Of a stretch of DNA of 51,940 nt, positions 23,801-31,773 are shown one piece after another; position 1 is the stretch's first letter, and the number at the start of each line of letters is the position of its first letter. Under the pieces are notes generated by a model that was not told the origin of the DNA, ran no database searches, and saw nothing but the letters and a program-made list of their open reading frames with translations. Both the position numbers and the translations under genes were made by a program. This DNA comes from a virus: positions 1 to 51,940 of the IMG/VR virus record IMGVR_UViG_3300050821_005740; one strand, 5' to 3'.

Positions 23801-25419
23801 AAATTGGGTCAGATCTACCGATCACCCTTGCACGTGGAAGTATCGTCAAACGAGCACGCGTAACCATGATCGGCACGGCTATTGTCGTGTATTTCGATGG
23901 GACACAACTGCTCAGCACAACTGACTCTGCTCTAGCTGGTCCTGGTCAAGTTGGTTTCTCGAATGTATCTGGAGTAGCACGCTTCTACAACCTCCGAATT
24001 CAACCGCAAGGCGACAATCTCAGTGGGAAGTTTGTCTATGTCAAACAAACGTTGACTTCTACAGATCCAACTCAAACGCCACAAATTACAGGTCTCACCA
24101 CGCTTGTCACCAATCCAAATATCGCTATAGGATCATTAATATCAACTGCAAATTATGTCAATACCTATAAATCAGACAATATCAAGAACCTCTGTGGCCA
24201 ATCAAACTACTATAACAATATCAAGCATGACGGATCTTTTATCTTCCTGCCAAGGCAAACTATTCCGGCTCCTTGGGTTCTCACAAATCAAGATATCCTT
24301 CCTGACAATATGGAAGTTGACGACTCAGCAGACCTGTACCGAAGTCGCCATACCATGATAGGAGTGCAATCAACGGTCTCTCAGAGTGACACGTTCATGG
24401 GAGATGGGAGTAGCACTTCTTGGGATTTGAAATATAAAGTCGTATCGGTATCCTCTGTGTTGCTAGATGGACAAGTGCAGACATTCGGGGTAAAGGGTGT
24501 TGATAGCGGCAAAGATTTCTATTATGAGGTAGGTGCTACCTCGTTTGTGCAGGACTCTAGTGGAACCGTTTTACAGGAGATTGATAGCCTGGTTGTGAGC
24601 TACACTGGGCAATCGACCACCACAGTCACACGGGATAACACTGGGCAGTTCCCTGGTACCGTCTCGCAAAAGCAATACATCGATCAATCCGGCCTCTCTA
24701 TCCCAGTACAAATAATCCTCAACCAAGCTTCAGCGGCGGTTTCTACAAGCGGGAATAGCGATGATCTCGACGTGAGTCTGGTCAAAAAAATCGCCTTCGA
24801 TGCAAACATCACTGCCCAATCCGGAACTTCCCCGACGGTCAGATTTTTTGTTGATCGGAAAGGCGCTGACGGTAACTACTATCAGATTTACGACTCCGGA
24901 GTGATATCTGCTCTCACCTCAGTCTCTACCACCATTGGACCAAAGTGCGACATTACCGAAGTGCTCGGTTTCACCGTTCGTATCCGGTGGACTATTGGTG
25001 GCTCAGCTTCACCAACCAAGACCTTATCAATCTCCATCCAAGGCCGTGTCGATCCGGTCTTGGCCAACATCGGGATAGTGGAGATGGTGGAGGATGTATC
25101 GTCGCTTGGTATTGACGTTCCGACGGCCCAAGCGCGAGGGGATGCGGCGCTTCAAGAGAATGGTGTGCAAGGTCGGACATTCAAATTCGAGACCAAACGT
25201 ACGGGGCTATCCGTTGGACAAGACCTCTCTGTATTCCTTCCTGGTATGCAGATCAACGACGCTTCAATGCTGGTTACCTCTGTGCAAAGAAACCAACAAT
25301 TCAAAATGACCGCGGGAAGTCCTGACCAGACCTATATTTTTCAAGTGGAAGCAAGTGAAGGTCCTGTGCTTACCAGTTGGGGGAATACACTCAATAACGC
25401 GCTAGGAGGACAATCATGA
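20803..25419 (+). CDS. Giant tail hub / host-binding protein with lectin-like domains
   Basis: 1538 aa, overlapping the tape measure stop (ATGA). The N-terminal ~115 residues (KIEQRSTCEFTIYDA, SIEGIIFSGVVQSI) and the last ~120 (EMVEDVSSLGIDVPTAQARG, QDLSVFLPGMQINDASMLVT) look like the two parts of a baseplate-hub domain. Between them lie inserted beta modules: a jelly-roll-like region at about 200-350, two LamG-type lectin-like domains at about 564-716 and 934-1069, and a beta module at 1296-1416 whose homologue is the separate next gene. It probably forms the tail tip and binds surface sugars; domain assignments rest on sequence pattern only. Confidence 0.75.
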   Translation: MTVTSLSVKIAGVEYSTIVPDTKGNITGGNPFVGNDKIEQRSTCEFTIYDANGIYAFKKGQSVVVTDSIEGIIFSGVVQSIVRTTDVWPHVYHDITCSDKMAILDGQTSNEIYNEEFAGAIAVDQVKNEWANGILANFAIDNDTTQADFAAGNLSGTVAAANAGDGDLELAPAGATITITESTTSVFNSGTLTNMTASNNALGPSATSAMRIQATQSVQGLANSYTYLEFWNAGGITIVSGRYFTYDLWIASSSPQAMIGVDLVFTDGTAYRDQATSNNGEWFDAQNKSPHPGTDLGGLAVDTWYHRSFLMDNFVGKTIAYAMIAIEGNNAGEYTGYVKNVVWLDSGGTNHGTFFSGSLGVSPPKQMQRQGYGVTSLTVVNTYDCSTASRVSPSYSIDPTKILKSSYLAYKTSLPTGYTFTLQYSIDGGNSYTPITSNNASLPALLAGQSIASKSIQFLATFSQGAGAEPTQQPLLTFMQAMLYPSYTASKSDINGEWTTNAQWNAGANTNTQASSNTLSPFGAVRNWDSGSISGAIAGQTLFGGGATGPNTATTCFQYVDSKQFRLQLHQSTEARSRLDFTGTWGDFQMEFDVSVDNTLMKVGCCYRTTGWSNYDGTYAYAIEIIGTTIKLFKGSNNAGASSNFSPTQVGPTATVNLTSQAMHRIKVIAIGSAHSIYFDDTLAISATDSTYTSAGNVGFRISNTDPSNGYIGTFDNFGISITNVFNGANWTSQSVSLTGAGTYLNSVVQWDDISTDPTQVANNLWASVNGGSSWQQCTNGGPLPNLTPGQSLSGVSLLLQMLFSYNTSTVLPEIQDLTVYVLGGFSSTGTRINKALLLSGVGVCGSTLVSMNALTPANTSVALATSLDGVTYTSVSNGGSISGINQQPSPTIDTFNLITSASYTSTARTGGTATSWIEDTTNSRLTVSGGTNALLLYGAISCKDVDISFDLDEADNAGVVWRWTSASNYYELLVFDGSSSAGATNKIRLFKVVANVKTQIGSDLPITLARGSIVKRARVTMIGTAIVVYFDGTQLLSTTDSALAGPGQVGFSNVSGVARFYNLRIQPQGDNLSGKFVYVKQTLTSTDPTQTPQITGLTTLVTNPNIAIGSLISTANYVNTYKSDNIKNLCGQSNYYNNIKHDGSFIFLPRQTIPAPWVLTNQDILPDNMEVDDSADLYRSRHTMIGVQSTVSQSDTFMGDGSSTSWDLKYKVVSVSSVLLDGQVQTFGVKGVDSGKDFYYEVGATSFVQDSSGTVLQEIDSLVVSYTGQSTTTVTRDNTGQFPGTVSQKQYIDQSGLSIPVQIILNQASAAVSTSGNSDDLDVSLVKKIAFDANITAQSGTSPTVRFFVDRKGADGNYYQIYDSGVISALTSVSTTIGPKCDITEVLGFTVRIRWTIGGSASPTKTLSISIQGRVDPVLANIGIVEMVEDVSSLGIDVPTAQARGDAALQENGVQGRTFKFETKRTGLSVGQDLSVFLPGMQINDASMLVTSVQRNQQFKMTAGSPDQTYIFQVEASEGPVLTSWGNTLNNALGGQS

Positions 25420-25787
25420 GTAAAACAGTCTTGTTAAATCAAGCTGCTGTAATGCAAACATCAAGCTCAAATACCGGAAATATTTCGTGGGGGAATTGCG
25501 AGAAAATAGCGGTTGACGTGCTTGTGACCAACCAGCAAGGGACAAGTCCAACGCTTCAGATCCTTGTCGATCGACTAGGCGCTGACGGCGTGACGTACTT
25601 TAACATGTATGACTCAACCGCTATCAGCGTTTCAGGCGCAAGTGGGACCAATGTTGTCATCAAACAGAGCATCGGGCCTGGTTGTACGAAAACTGAAGAG
25701 ATATGCGCGTCCGGTCGTGTGAGATGGGTGATAGGCGGTTCTGCAACGCCAGGTGCTTTGTTTGGAATTTCGATACAAGGCGAATAG
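25416..25787 (+). CDS. Free-standing copy of a hub beta module
   Basis: 123 aa, overlapping the hub stop (ATGA). It aligns over its whole length with residues ~1296-1416 of the hub: LNQA..., KIAxD, GTSPT, VDRxGADG, YxxYDS, IGPxC, RVRW/VRIRW, IGGSA, SIQG appear in the same order. A beta-sandwich probably used as a tail-tip subunit. Arose by duplication of the hub module or donated it. Confidence 0.75.
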   Translation: MSKTVLLNQAAVMQTSSSNTGNISWGNCEKIAVDVLVTNQQGTSPTLQILVDRLGADGVTYFNMYDSTAISVSGASGTNVVIKQSIGPGCTKTEEICASGRVRWVIGGSATPGALFGISIQGE

Positions 25788-25801
25788 CCCCTTGCAAGGG
25801 G
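25788..25801. repeat. Dispersed palindrome copy, intergenic
   Basis: Exact CCCCTTGCAAGGGG directly after a stop codon; its GGGGAG lies upstream of the next start. Confidence 0.85.
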
Positions 25802-25815
25802 AGAAAGAAGATACT

Positions 25816-26586
25816 ATGTCAGATTTTACGACACTCAAGCTACAAGCTAACACAGGGGCCGGTGCCGCTGGTGAGGGTTCCGGTTCTGCAACCTGGACTG
25901 ATGTGCTCTTTGGTACATCAGGATATGAATTGCGAGCAGCACTATCAGGTGGCTCACAGACCACATCAACTGCTAGCGCATCATGGCCTAGCATCCTGAA
26001 ACCAGCATCAGGTACTACACTTATTGATAAGATGTACGCGTTTAGTGCTGATACGACTGGTTTAGCAATTACTACCTACGACGGTACAACGGCTCACTAC
26101 CTGCAATTCCGTATCAACTGGGATAACACAGGGACGTTCAACTCAGCACCGATTATCAGCGCTTGGAAGGACAACACCTTGCCTGCTGCTTCACCGGGTA
26201 CTCAGAACAGCGCGACGGTCGGAGGCGATGGCTCAAGTATTATCAATGGCACGGCTGGTGAGTCTGGTAGTTTCAGTCTGCTCAAAGCGAACGCGTATGG
26301 TCAGGGGCTTACCAGTGGCGGCTCACAGCAGACGCCAGCGGCTAATGCAGCAGGCACTGAGACGGTCAATGGTCATAGCGCGGCGGGCGCGGCAACGCCA
26401 GGAAGTGCAGCATGGCTTGCCACATGGGAAGATTTACAGGCGGCCACGGACTGGATAGCCAATGGAGGTATACCACAAGCCGTAACGGCGGGATTGTGGT
26501 ACCTGACATTGATCTTAAGAATAGCAGCTGGAATGACAGGTGGTATTTTGTTACCCGTGATCGGGTTCCAATATACTTGGATCTAA
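25816..26586 (+). CDS. Putative tail fibre / host-range structural protein
   Basis: 256 aa from ATG 25816 with GAAAGAAGA upstream. Ala/Gly/Thr/Ser-rich and beta-predicted in the middle (LAITTYDGTTAHYLQFRINW), with a small hydrophobic C-terminus (IAAGMTGGILLPVIGFQYTW). Position in the tail-tip cluster suggests a fibre component. No family recognised. Confidence 0.6.
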   Translation: MSDFTTLKLQANTGAGAAGEGSGSATWTDVLFGTSGYELRAALSGGSQTTSTASASWPSILKPASGTTLIDKMYAFSADTTGLAITTYDGTTAHYLQFRINWDNTGTFNSAPIISAWKDNTLPAASPGTQNSATVGGDGSSIINGTAGESGSFSLLKANAYGQGLTSGGSQQTPAANAAGTETVNGHSAAGAATPGSAAWLATWEDLQAATDWIANGGIPQAVTAGLWYLTLILRIAAGMTGGILLPVIGFQYTWI

Positions 26587-26595
26587 TAGATGTAT

Positions 26596-26617
26596 TAGGG
26601 GTAGATATCTACCCCTA
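26596..26617. repeat. 22-bp perfect palindrome next to a ribosome-binding site
   Basis: TAGGGGTAGATATCTACCCCTA, uninterrupted and self-complementary. Its last two bases are the first two of the TAGGAG ribosome-binding site for the next gene. It could act as a DNA operator or fold into a hairpin that hinders initiation. Confidence 0.65.
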
Positions 26618-26627
26618 GGAGATGCTC

Positions 26628-27173
26628 ATGTTCAAAGAAAAACTAACTGGACTCCGTGTCATGATGGCAGGCGAAAGCTACTGGTCAGTTCTGATGAAGT
26701 CAGGTAAAACGTGGAGCGAGCTAGACGAAAAATCTGTAGAATTCCCAAATTTGCGAGGCCCTAGCAAACGATATCTTGTGAGAAGACTTGAATGGAAGGA
26801 AGATTTGATCGACTCAGGAGACATTGCAAAAGTCAAAGAGATCCACCTGCACACACCACAAGGCGTAGCACGTACGCACGTCGGTGACGAGTATACAGGC
26901 TTCCAATTCTCACGTGGAACATCAGCACTGCTCACTGGTGAGAAGCTCAAGAACTTACAGGTGATAGGGGCGGTTGTGGACAAAGACAGCGGCGAGTGCA
27001 CGTTCGCACTGTGGGATTATCAAGACCAGAACTTGTATGTGGATATGCTATGGGATGCTGAGAAGAAGATGGTTGTCAGAGGACACAATAGTGTGCGGAA
27101 CTTTCGAGCATGGCGCGATGGAGTTATTCCGATCGGGCCGCTCAATATCAAGGCGATGGATGTGAGGATATAG
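26628..27173 (+). CDS. Hypothetical tail-region protein
   Basis: 181 aa from ATG 26628, 6 nt after AGGAG; ATG 26622 is too close to the site. Globular with no membrane segments (HLHTPQGVARTHVGDEYTGF, then KNLQVIGAVVDKDSGECTFA). No family recognised. In the tail-fibre cluster. Confidence 0.65.
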   Translation: MFKEKLTGLRVMMAGESYWSVLMKSGKTWSELDEKSVEFPNLRGPSKRYLVRRLEWKEDLIDSGDIAKVKEIHLHTPQGVARTHVGDEYTGFQFSRGTSALLTGEKLKNLQVIGAVVDKDSGECTFALWDYQDQNLYVDMLWDAEKKMVVRGHNSVRNFRAWRDGVIPIGPLNIKAMDVRI

Positions 27174-27209
27174 CACAGGGAAAATACGCAAGAAAGGAGG
27201 TGAGATAAG

Positions 27210-29510
27210 ATGACAACAGCCTTAACAGCTTCAGCTATCACAACAAATTCCACTACACTCTCAACTGCTAAAAAGCTGATATCGGCTACAGGCGGCGCGA
27301 AAGGCACCGGAATTACCACAAAGATAGGCACAAGCACGGGCTGGGGTGAAGTCTTTAGCCAGGGAACAACGAACGCATGGGCGGCTGGTGGGAGCATTGG
27401 GAGCCCGAGTGGAAATGGGTTTCTCTTTGATGTGACGACACTTGAAGGCCAGACTATGGTAAGTGGAAATTACGTTTTCACGTTCAATTTTCAGACAAGT
27501 GCAGGCTTTATTCAGTGTACTTTTACGTATAGGGCCTATATTTATAATGGATCAACTTATACCGCTATTTGTTCAGGCGTGTCTAGCTCAGGAAGTGTTT
27601 CGAGTATTAGCGCATCAAGCATAGCCGTCACAGTCAGCGGGGTTGCTGCTACTGCTTTTACAACCGGACAAAAGCTTTATATCGATATACGTCCTAATAT
27701 CACGGCAAATTCCACAGGCTCTTCAAGTGCCACTCTTGAATATTTCCCATCTAGTACGACATCAGCAGGCTGGTCGGGATGCGCACTTCAGACACCTGGA
27801 TACAATGCTTCGAGTACAGCGAACACACAGTCAACCAAGGTTCGCACCGTTGTTGCTACTCAAGTCACCAAATCGACAAAGCTACGCACAGTAGTACGCA
27901 CACTTAACACAATATCAGTTCCTATCAGAAATGTCATTAGAACACTCAATACCGTATCCACAAAAATACGAAGTGTTGTAGCCACAAATACCACTCGGTC
28001 ACTAGCTGTTAGAACACCTGTCAGGACACAAGTTACCAAGTCTCTGCCATTGCGCATAGTGGCGCGTGGTGTAACGCTCGTCTCGCAACTTAGAGCAGTC
28101 GTGAGAACGCTTACCACGCGCTCTCTTGCCATAAGAACACCTGTGCGCACTCAGGTCGCTGATAGCACGGCGCTAAGATCTGTCATCAGAACGCTCGCAA
28201 CCCTCTCTTCCCAAATGAGAGTTGTTATAGCAACACGTACTGCAAAATCAACAGCAGTACGAACACCTGTAAATACACAAGTTACGCAATCTGTTGTATT
28301 GCGCATTATCACGACGACATCAGGTACTACAGCGACTGTGTCGGCACTACTACGGACACTTGTACGCACTCTGGTCACGAAGTCGGCTCCATTGCGTGCA
28401 GTGGTCGCAAGTCTGGCAACTCGGTCAGCTCAACTGAGAACCAATGTCAGGACGCAAGCCACAAAGAGCTTGACAACCCGTATACCAGTTCGCACTCAGG
28501 TAACTCGCTCAACACCTTTGCGCATAGTAGCTAGGGGCGTAACCCTCATAGCTCAACTCAGAGCTATCATTGCCACAAAGACGGCACGCTCTACTCAGGT
28601 GCGAGTCGTTGCCAGGACACAAGTCACACAGAGTACGGCTGTGCGGCTGGTAGCTGCTACCAAGACCACGCGCTCTACTGTGCTAAGAGCAGTTGTGAGA
28701 GGTGTCACCAATGTCACTCAGCTAAGAGCGGTTATCAGGACGCTGGTGAGCAAGTCAACTCCTGTTAGAGCTGTAGTGGCGACTAAGGTCACAAAATCCA
28801 CAGCCGCTAGAACCGTCGTGCGCACGCTTACCACCAGAACGGTTGTCCTCCGTGTCATCACCACCACGAACGGTACTCTTGCCAGCGTCTCTCTCAAGCT
28901 ACGGGCGGTCATACGCACGCTAGCCACGCGCTCTACTGTTGTGAGGATTGTTGCCAGAACGCTGGTGAGTAAGTCGGCTCCATTGAGAGCTGTGATCAGG
29001 ACACAAGTAACCAAGTCTGTAGCAGCTAGGATTGTCGCTAGGACGCTCGTTACGGTCTCTATCAAACTTAGGACAGTAGTTAGGACATTGCAGAGTAAGA
29101 CGGCCCCTGTGCGCATCCTAGTGAGATCTCAGGTTGGCAAGAGCACGCCCGTGAGAACGCCTGTGAGAACATTGGTCAGCAAGTCTGTGCCCACAAGGCT
29201 CCCTGTGCGAACACAAAGAACGCTCTCACTGGCAACTAGGATCATGGCACGCACGCTCACAAGTCGCTCTACTCAGCTACGTACACCCGTGAGGACAAAG
29301 GCAACCAGAACGGTTGTGCTGCGTGTAATCACAACTCATGGTAGCCAGAACACGGTTTGCGTAGCTATACGGGTAGTTGTATTATCACAAATTATGACAC
29401 CTGTCTCTTTCCCTGCAACTTTACCAAGCACAACGTTTAATGCAACGCTACCAAATAACTCTTTCAATGTAACCATTCCAGATACAACATTTGAGGAATT
29501 ATTACCATGA
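27210..29510 (+). CDS. Arginine-rich 14-residue tandem repeat protein (tail fibre-like)
   Basis: 766 aa, AAAGGAGGTG upstream. The N-terminal ~205 residues are beta-rich, Gly/Ser/Thr-rich (YVFTFNFQTSAGFIQCTFTY). Residues ~208-730 are 37 tandem units, mostly 14 aa, with consensus xx[LV]R[TAI][VP]V[RA]T[LQ][VT]T[KR]S. Over these ~520 residues I find one acidic residue and no Phe, Tyr or Trp. Longer units (VVLRIITTTSGTTATVS type) recur at units 12, 25 and 36, so there is a higher-order period. The tail ends with three 9-residue units of form FNATLPNNS. It is probably a fibrous appendage; no known family recognised. The long ORFs opposite are shadows. Confidence 0.8.
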   Translation: MTTALTASAITTNSTTLSTAKKLISATGGAKGTGITTKIGTSTGWGEVFSQGTTNAWAAGGSIGSPSGNGFLFDVTTLEGQTMVSGNYVFTFNFQTSAGFIQCTFTYRAYIYNGSTYTAICSGVSSSGSVSSISASSIAVTVSGVAATAFTTGQKLYIDIRPNITANSTGSSSATLEYFPSSTTSAGWSGCALQTPGYNASSTANTQSTKVRTVVATQVTKSTKLRTVVRTLNTISVPIRNVIRTLNTVSTKIRSVVATNTTRSLAVRTPVRTQVTKSLPLRIVARGVTLVSQLRAVVRTLTTRSLAIRTPVRTQVADSTALRSVIRTLATLSSQMRVVIATRTAKSTAVRTPVNTQVTQSVVLRIITTTSGTTATVSALLRTLVRTLVTKSAPLRAVVASLATRSAQLRTNVRTQATKSLTTRIPVRTQVTRSTPLRIVARGVTLIAQLRAIIATKTARSTQVRVVARTQVTQSTAVRLVAATKTTRSTVLRAVVRGVTNVTQLRAVIRTLVSKSTPVRAVVATKVTKSTAARTVVRTLTTRTVVLRVITTTNGTLASVSLKLRAVIRTLATRSTVVRIVARTLVSKSAPLRAVIRTQVTKSVAARIVARTLVTVSIKLRTVVRTLQSKTAPVRILVRSQVGKSTPVRTPVRTLVSKSVPTRLPVRTQRTLSLATRIMARTLTSRSTQLRTPVRTKATRTVVLRVITTHGSQNTVCVAIRVVVLSQIMTPVSFPATLPSTTFNATLPNNSFNVTIPDTTFEELLP
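27832..29400 (+). repeat. 42-bp coding tandem repeats
   Basis: About 37 degenerate copies of a 42-bp unit, with 13- and 17-codon variants. Units differ mainly at synonymous and conservative positions. Confidence 0.85.
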
Positions 29511-29851
29511 GCATTCCATTGTTTTTCACGACAACAACGGCACCGCCTTGGACATTTACCTTTGCGGACGCAAGCGGGAATGTCCCACCTGGATTCTCAG
29601 GTGCAAGCTTCTCTCTGAAATTTAGGAGTGTGAGCACTGGAAACAAAATTAATGGAGGTGGCACATGGTCTAGTCCCAATGGATCTACCGGAGCCGTCAC
29701 ATACACGCTTTCTAATACTGATCTAGCGAGCGCCTATGCGCTTTTCTCAAGCAATCCAGGTGTTGAGACATTTGAGATTTTTGCAGAGGCAACAGTAGGG
29801 TTGAACGTGTACGATGGACTGCCCACACAAATACAAATTAGAAAGATTTAA
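29507..29851 (+). CDS. BppU-like baseplate N-terminal domain protein
   Basis: 114 aa, overlapping the previous stop (ATGA). Pattern of the immunoglobulin-like domain that begins many baseplate upper proteins: PWTFTFADASGNVPPGFSGA, SFSLKFRSVSTG, TGAVTYTLSNTDLASA, VETFEIFAEAT. Here it stands alone. Likely attaches fibres to the baseplate. Confidence 0.65.
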   Translation: MSIPLFFTTTTAPPWTFTFADASGNVPPGFSGASFSLKFRSVSTGNKINGGGTWSSPNGSTGAVTYTLSNTDLASAYALFSSNPGVETFEIFAEATVGLNVYDGLPTQIQIRKI

Positions 29852-29860
29852 GGAGTCTTT

Positions 29861-30220
29861 ATGTCAGCGGGAACATCGGGCCAGTGGCAAGAGAATATTC
29901 TAGACATGGCTCAAAATTTAGATACAGTAGCTAATCGTGCACCTTCTCATAACGCTACCCAAGCGGCTAACACATCGGGTGATGTGGTCGTCAAAGGTAC
30001 ACCAGGGACTCTATGGAGTGCTACTGTTACGACACTTGGAACGGCAGGCCTTGATATATTCGACAATGCATCTGCTGGTTCAGGAACTAAGCTCCTCAGT
30101 ATTCCTGCTAGTGCTGCTGTAGGAACAATTTACAATTTCAACAGTGGCGCACCAGCACTCAATGGGATCACATCCCACGGGGTCTTAAACTGTCCGGCGG
30201 TTACCTTTTCATATTCGTGA
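29861..30220 (+). CDS. Small structural protein
   Basis: 119 aa, AAGGAG 5 nt upstream. Beta-rich after residue 40 (SGDVVVKGTPGTLWSATVTT, then LGTAGLDIFDNASAGSGTKL). This short domain type is common next to phage tail fibres. Function not defined. Confidence 0.6.
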   Translation: MSAGTSGQWQENILDMAQNLDTVANRAPSHNATQAANTSGDVVVKGTPGTLWSATVTTLGTAGLDIFDNASAGSGTKLLSIPASAAVGTIYNFNSGAPALNGITSHGVLNCPAVTFSYS

Positions 30221-30227
30221 GGTTTTT

Positions 30228-31454
30228 ATGTCATGTCAAGATACTGCTCAAATCACGGGCCAACACATTTTGTTTTGCGGCACGTCAACGCAAACGTGGA
30301 CACTTGCCCAGTTCACACAAGCCGCTCAGTTCGCAAAAGCTCATGGTGTTGATTCGCTTCTGGTGAAAGTCGCGGATGGGACATACAAATGGTACGGCGG
30401 ACTAGCAGGATACCAGGCTATCAAGAACGCTATCCATGCAGAGGGAGTCGGATGCATCCCGTACACGTACAGCTATGGCAATACCTATGGAGATCTCGAC
30501 ACAGAGATCGATATTCTCATTTCGTACATGCAAGACTCTGGAGTAGTGTGTGCTGATATGGAGAGTGAATGGAATGGGCAAGTCGGATGGGCTCAGCATC
30601 TCGCGTCTCGCATGTCCTCCTTGCAAGGGGTATTCCTGGTGTCGACTTGGGCAGATCCAAGTATGCAAAATTGGAGTGGTGTTATCCAAGCGCTTAACCC
30701 GTGTGTGTCTGCCTATATGCCTCAACAATATACCTCGTTCTTAGAGACATTCTGGCAAGAATTTGGAGAGCTCGGAGCGAAATGCTTACAGCCGACCTTG
30801 GATATGACTCAAGATTTCGGCCCCAATGATCCGGTATCACTTGCGCAATCTGCCCACAGTCAAGGGCATACAGCTATCAGCATTTGGTACTACGAAACAG
30901 CAGCGGCAAATCCAGGACTCTTGGACCAGGTGCTAGCCGCTTTCCCAAAAACAATACAGGAGGAAACTATGACTTCAATCGATCTTACAAACGGCACTGT
31001 AGCCTCACACTTCACAGGATCAGACACTATCTGGAAATGCAAAGACAACGGATTTTTTATTGGGCATGCTATCCTTGCCTTCTATCAGCAGTTTGGAGGG
31101 ACTGATCTGTGTGGGCTCACCTTCCTCGGACTGCCCACATCAAACGAGACAGCAGTTCCAGGGCATCCTGGTGTTGTCTATCAGCGGTTCGAGCGCGCGG
31201 TAGTGATATACGATCCTACCCATGTGCTGGACAATCCTCCTGGAGCTGGCAGTGTGTACCTTGCCCATATTGACTCAGGATTTGGAGAGGACCCGAAAAT
31301 TCCCACCTTGCAAGGGGAGGTCACAGCACTACAGAGTCAGGTTACTCAGCTTCAAACATTGCTTGCCTCTTCTAATCTCGGGCAGATCGGCACGCTTGCC
31401 AAGCAAATCCAGGACGATGTTGCCTTGATTATGAAGTTGTCTGTTGTCCAATAG
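30228..31454 (+). CDS. Glycoside-hydrolase-like lysis or tail enzyme
   Basis: 408 aa. Residues ~15-245 resemble a TIM-barrel GH25-like fold (AKAHGVDSLLVKVADG, EGVGCIPYTYSYGN, GVVCADMESEWNG with acidic residues at a strand end, YMPQQYTSF, AISIWYYET). Residues ~260-340 form a separate domain with LGFP-like character (LCGLTFLGLPTSNETAVPGH, VYQRFERAVVIYDP). The last 60 residues are a coiled coil. Two dispersed palindromes encode S-L-Q-G (at the 131 region) and T-L-Q-G (start of the coiled coil). Position before the holins suggests an endolysin. Catalytic residues not confirmed. Confidence 0.65.
   Translation: MSCQDTAQITGQHILFCGTSTQTWTLAQFTQAAQFAKAHGVDSLLVKVADGTYKWYGGLAGYQAIKNAIHAEGVGCIPYTYSYGNTYGDLDTEIDILISYMQDSGVVCADMESEWNGQVGWAQHLASRMSSLQGVFLVSTWADPSMQNWSGVIQALNPCVSAYMPQQYTSFLETFWQEFGELGAKCLQPTLDMTQDFGPNDPVSLAQSAHSQGHTAISIWYYETAAANPGLLDQVLAAFPKTIQEETMTSIDLTNGTVASHFTGSDTIWKCKDNGFFIGHAILAFYQQFGGTDLCGLTFLGLPTSNETAVPGHPGVVYQRFERAVVIYDPTHVLDNPPGAGSVYLAHIDSGFGEDPKIPTLQGEVTALQSQVTQLQTLLASSNLGQIGTLAKQIQDDVALIMKLSVVQ
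30617..30630. repeat. Dispersed palindrome copy in glycosidase-like gene
   Basis: CTCCTTGCAAGGGG, encoding S-L-Q-G inside the barrel domain. Confidence 0.8.
31304..31317. repeat. Dispersed palindrome copy in glycosidase-like gene
   Basis: CACCTTGCAAGGGG, encoding T-L-Q-G at the start of the C-terminal coiled coil. Confidence 0.8.
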
Positions 31455-31463
31455 GAGCATATC

Positions 31464-31772
31464 GTGACTGAAGCTCAAGTAGTCAATGCTATTCTTTTTT
31501 TTATATGGCCGGCAATTTTTGCGCTTGCCTTTCTGCTGTTTCACTACCTAATACAGCGGCTTCCTGCTCATACGCGATTAGCACATAAGCAGTTTGCCCA
31601 AACATCTGTCGAGAAAGTGGAACAACAAAACCCTGACATGGGAAGGCAAGCAAAAAAAGCTCTTGCCAGAACAGAAATCATCAATCTTTGTGGAGACTAT
31701 GGGTTACCAATCCCAAAGCCGAAATCAATGGATGCCCATATAGAGTCGGCTGTATATCGATTAAGGCAATAG
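31464..31772 (+). CDS. LLH-family holin
   Basis: 102 aa from GTG 31464. One membrane segment near the N-terminus (AILFFIWPAIFALAFLLFHY), then a helical soluble part (VEKVEQQNPDMGRQAKKALA, ending AHIESAVYRLRQ) as in LL-H-type holins. It would open the membrane at lysis. A homologue lies two genes downstream. Confidence 0.75.
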   Translation: MTEAQVVNAILFFIWPAIFALAFLLFHYLIQRLPAHTRLAHKQFAQTSVEKVEQQNPDMGRQAKKALARTEIINLCGDYGLPIPKPKSMDAHIESAVYRLRQ

Positions 31773-31773
31773 T

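Noticed and set aside
27860-29116. Long minus-strand ORFs opposite the arginine-repeat gene
   Set aside because: They are shadows of the 42-bp repeat; no ribosome-binding sites and no protein-like composition.
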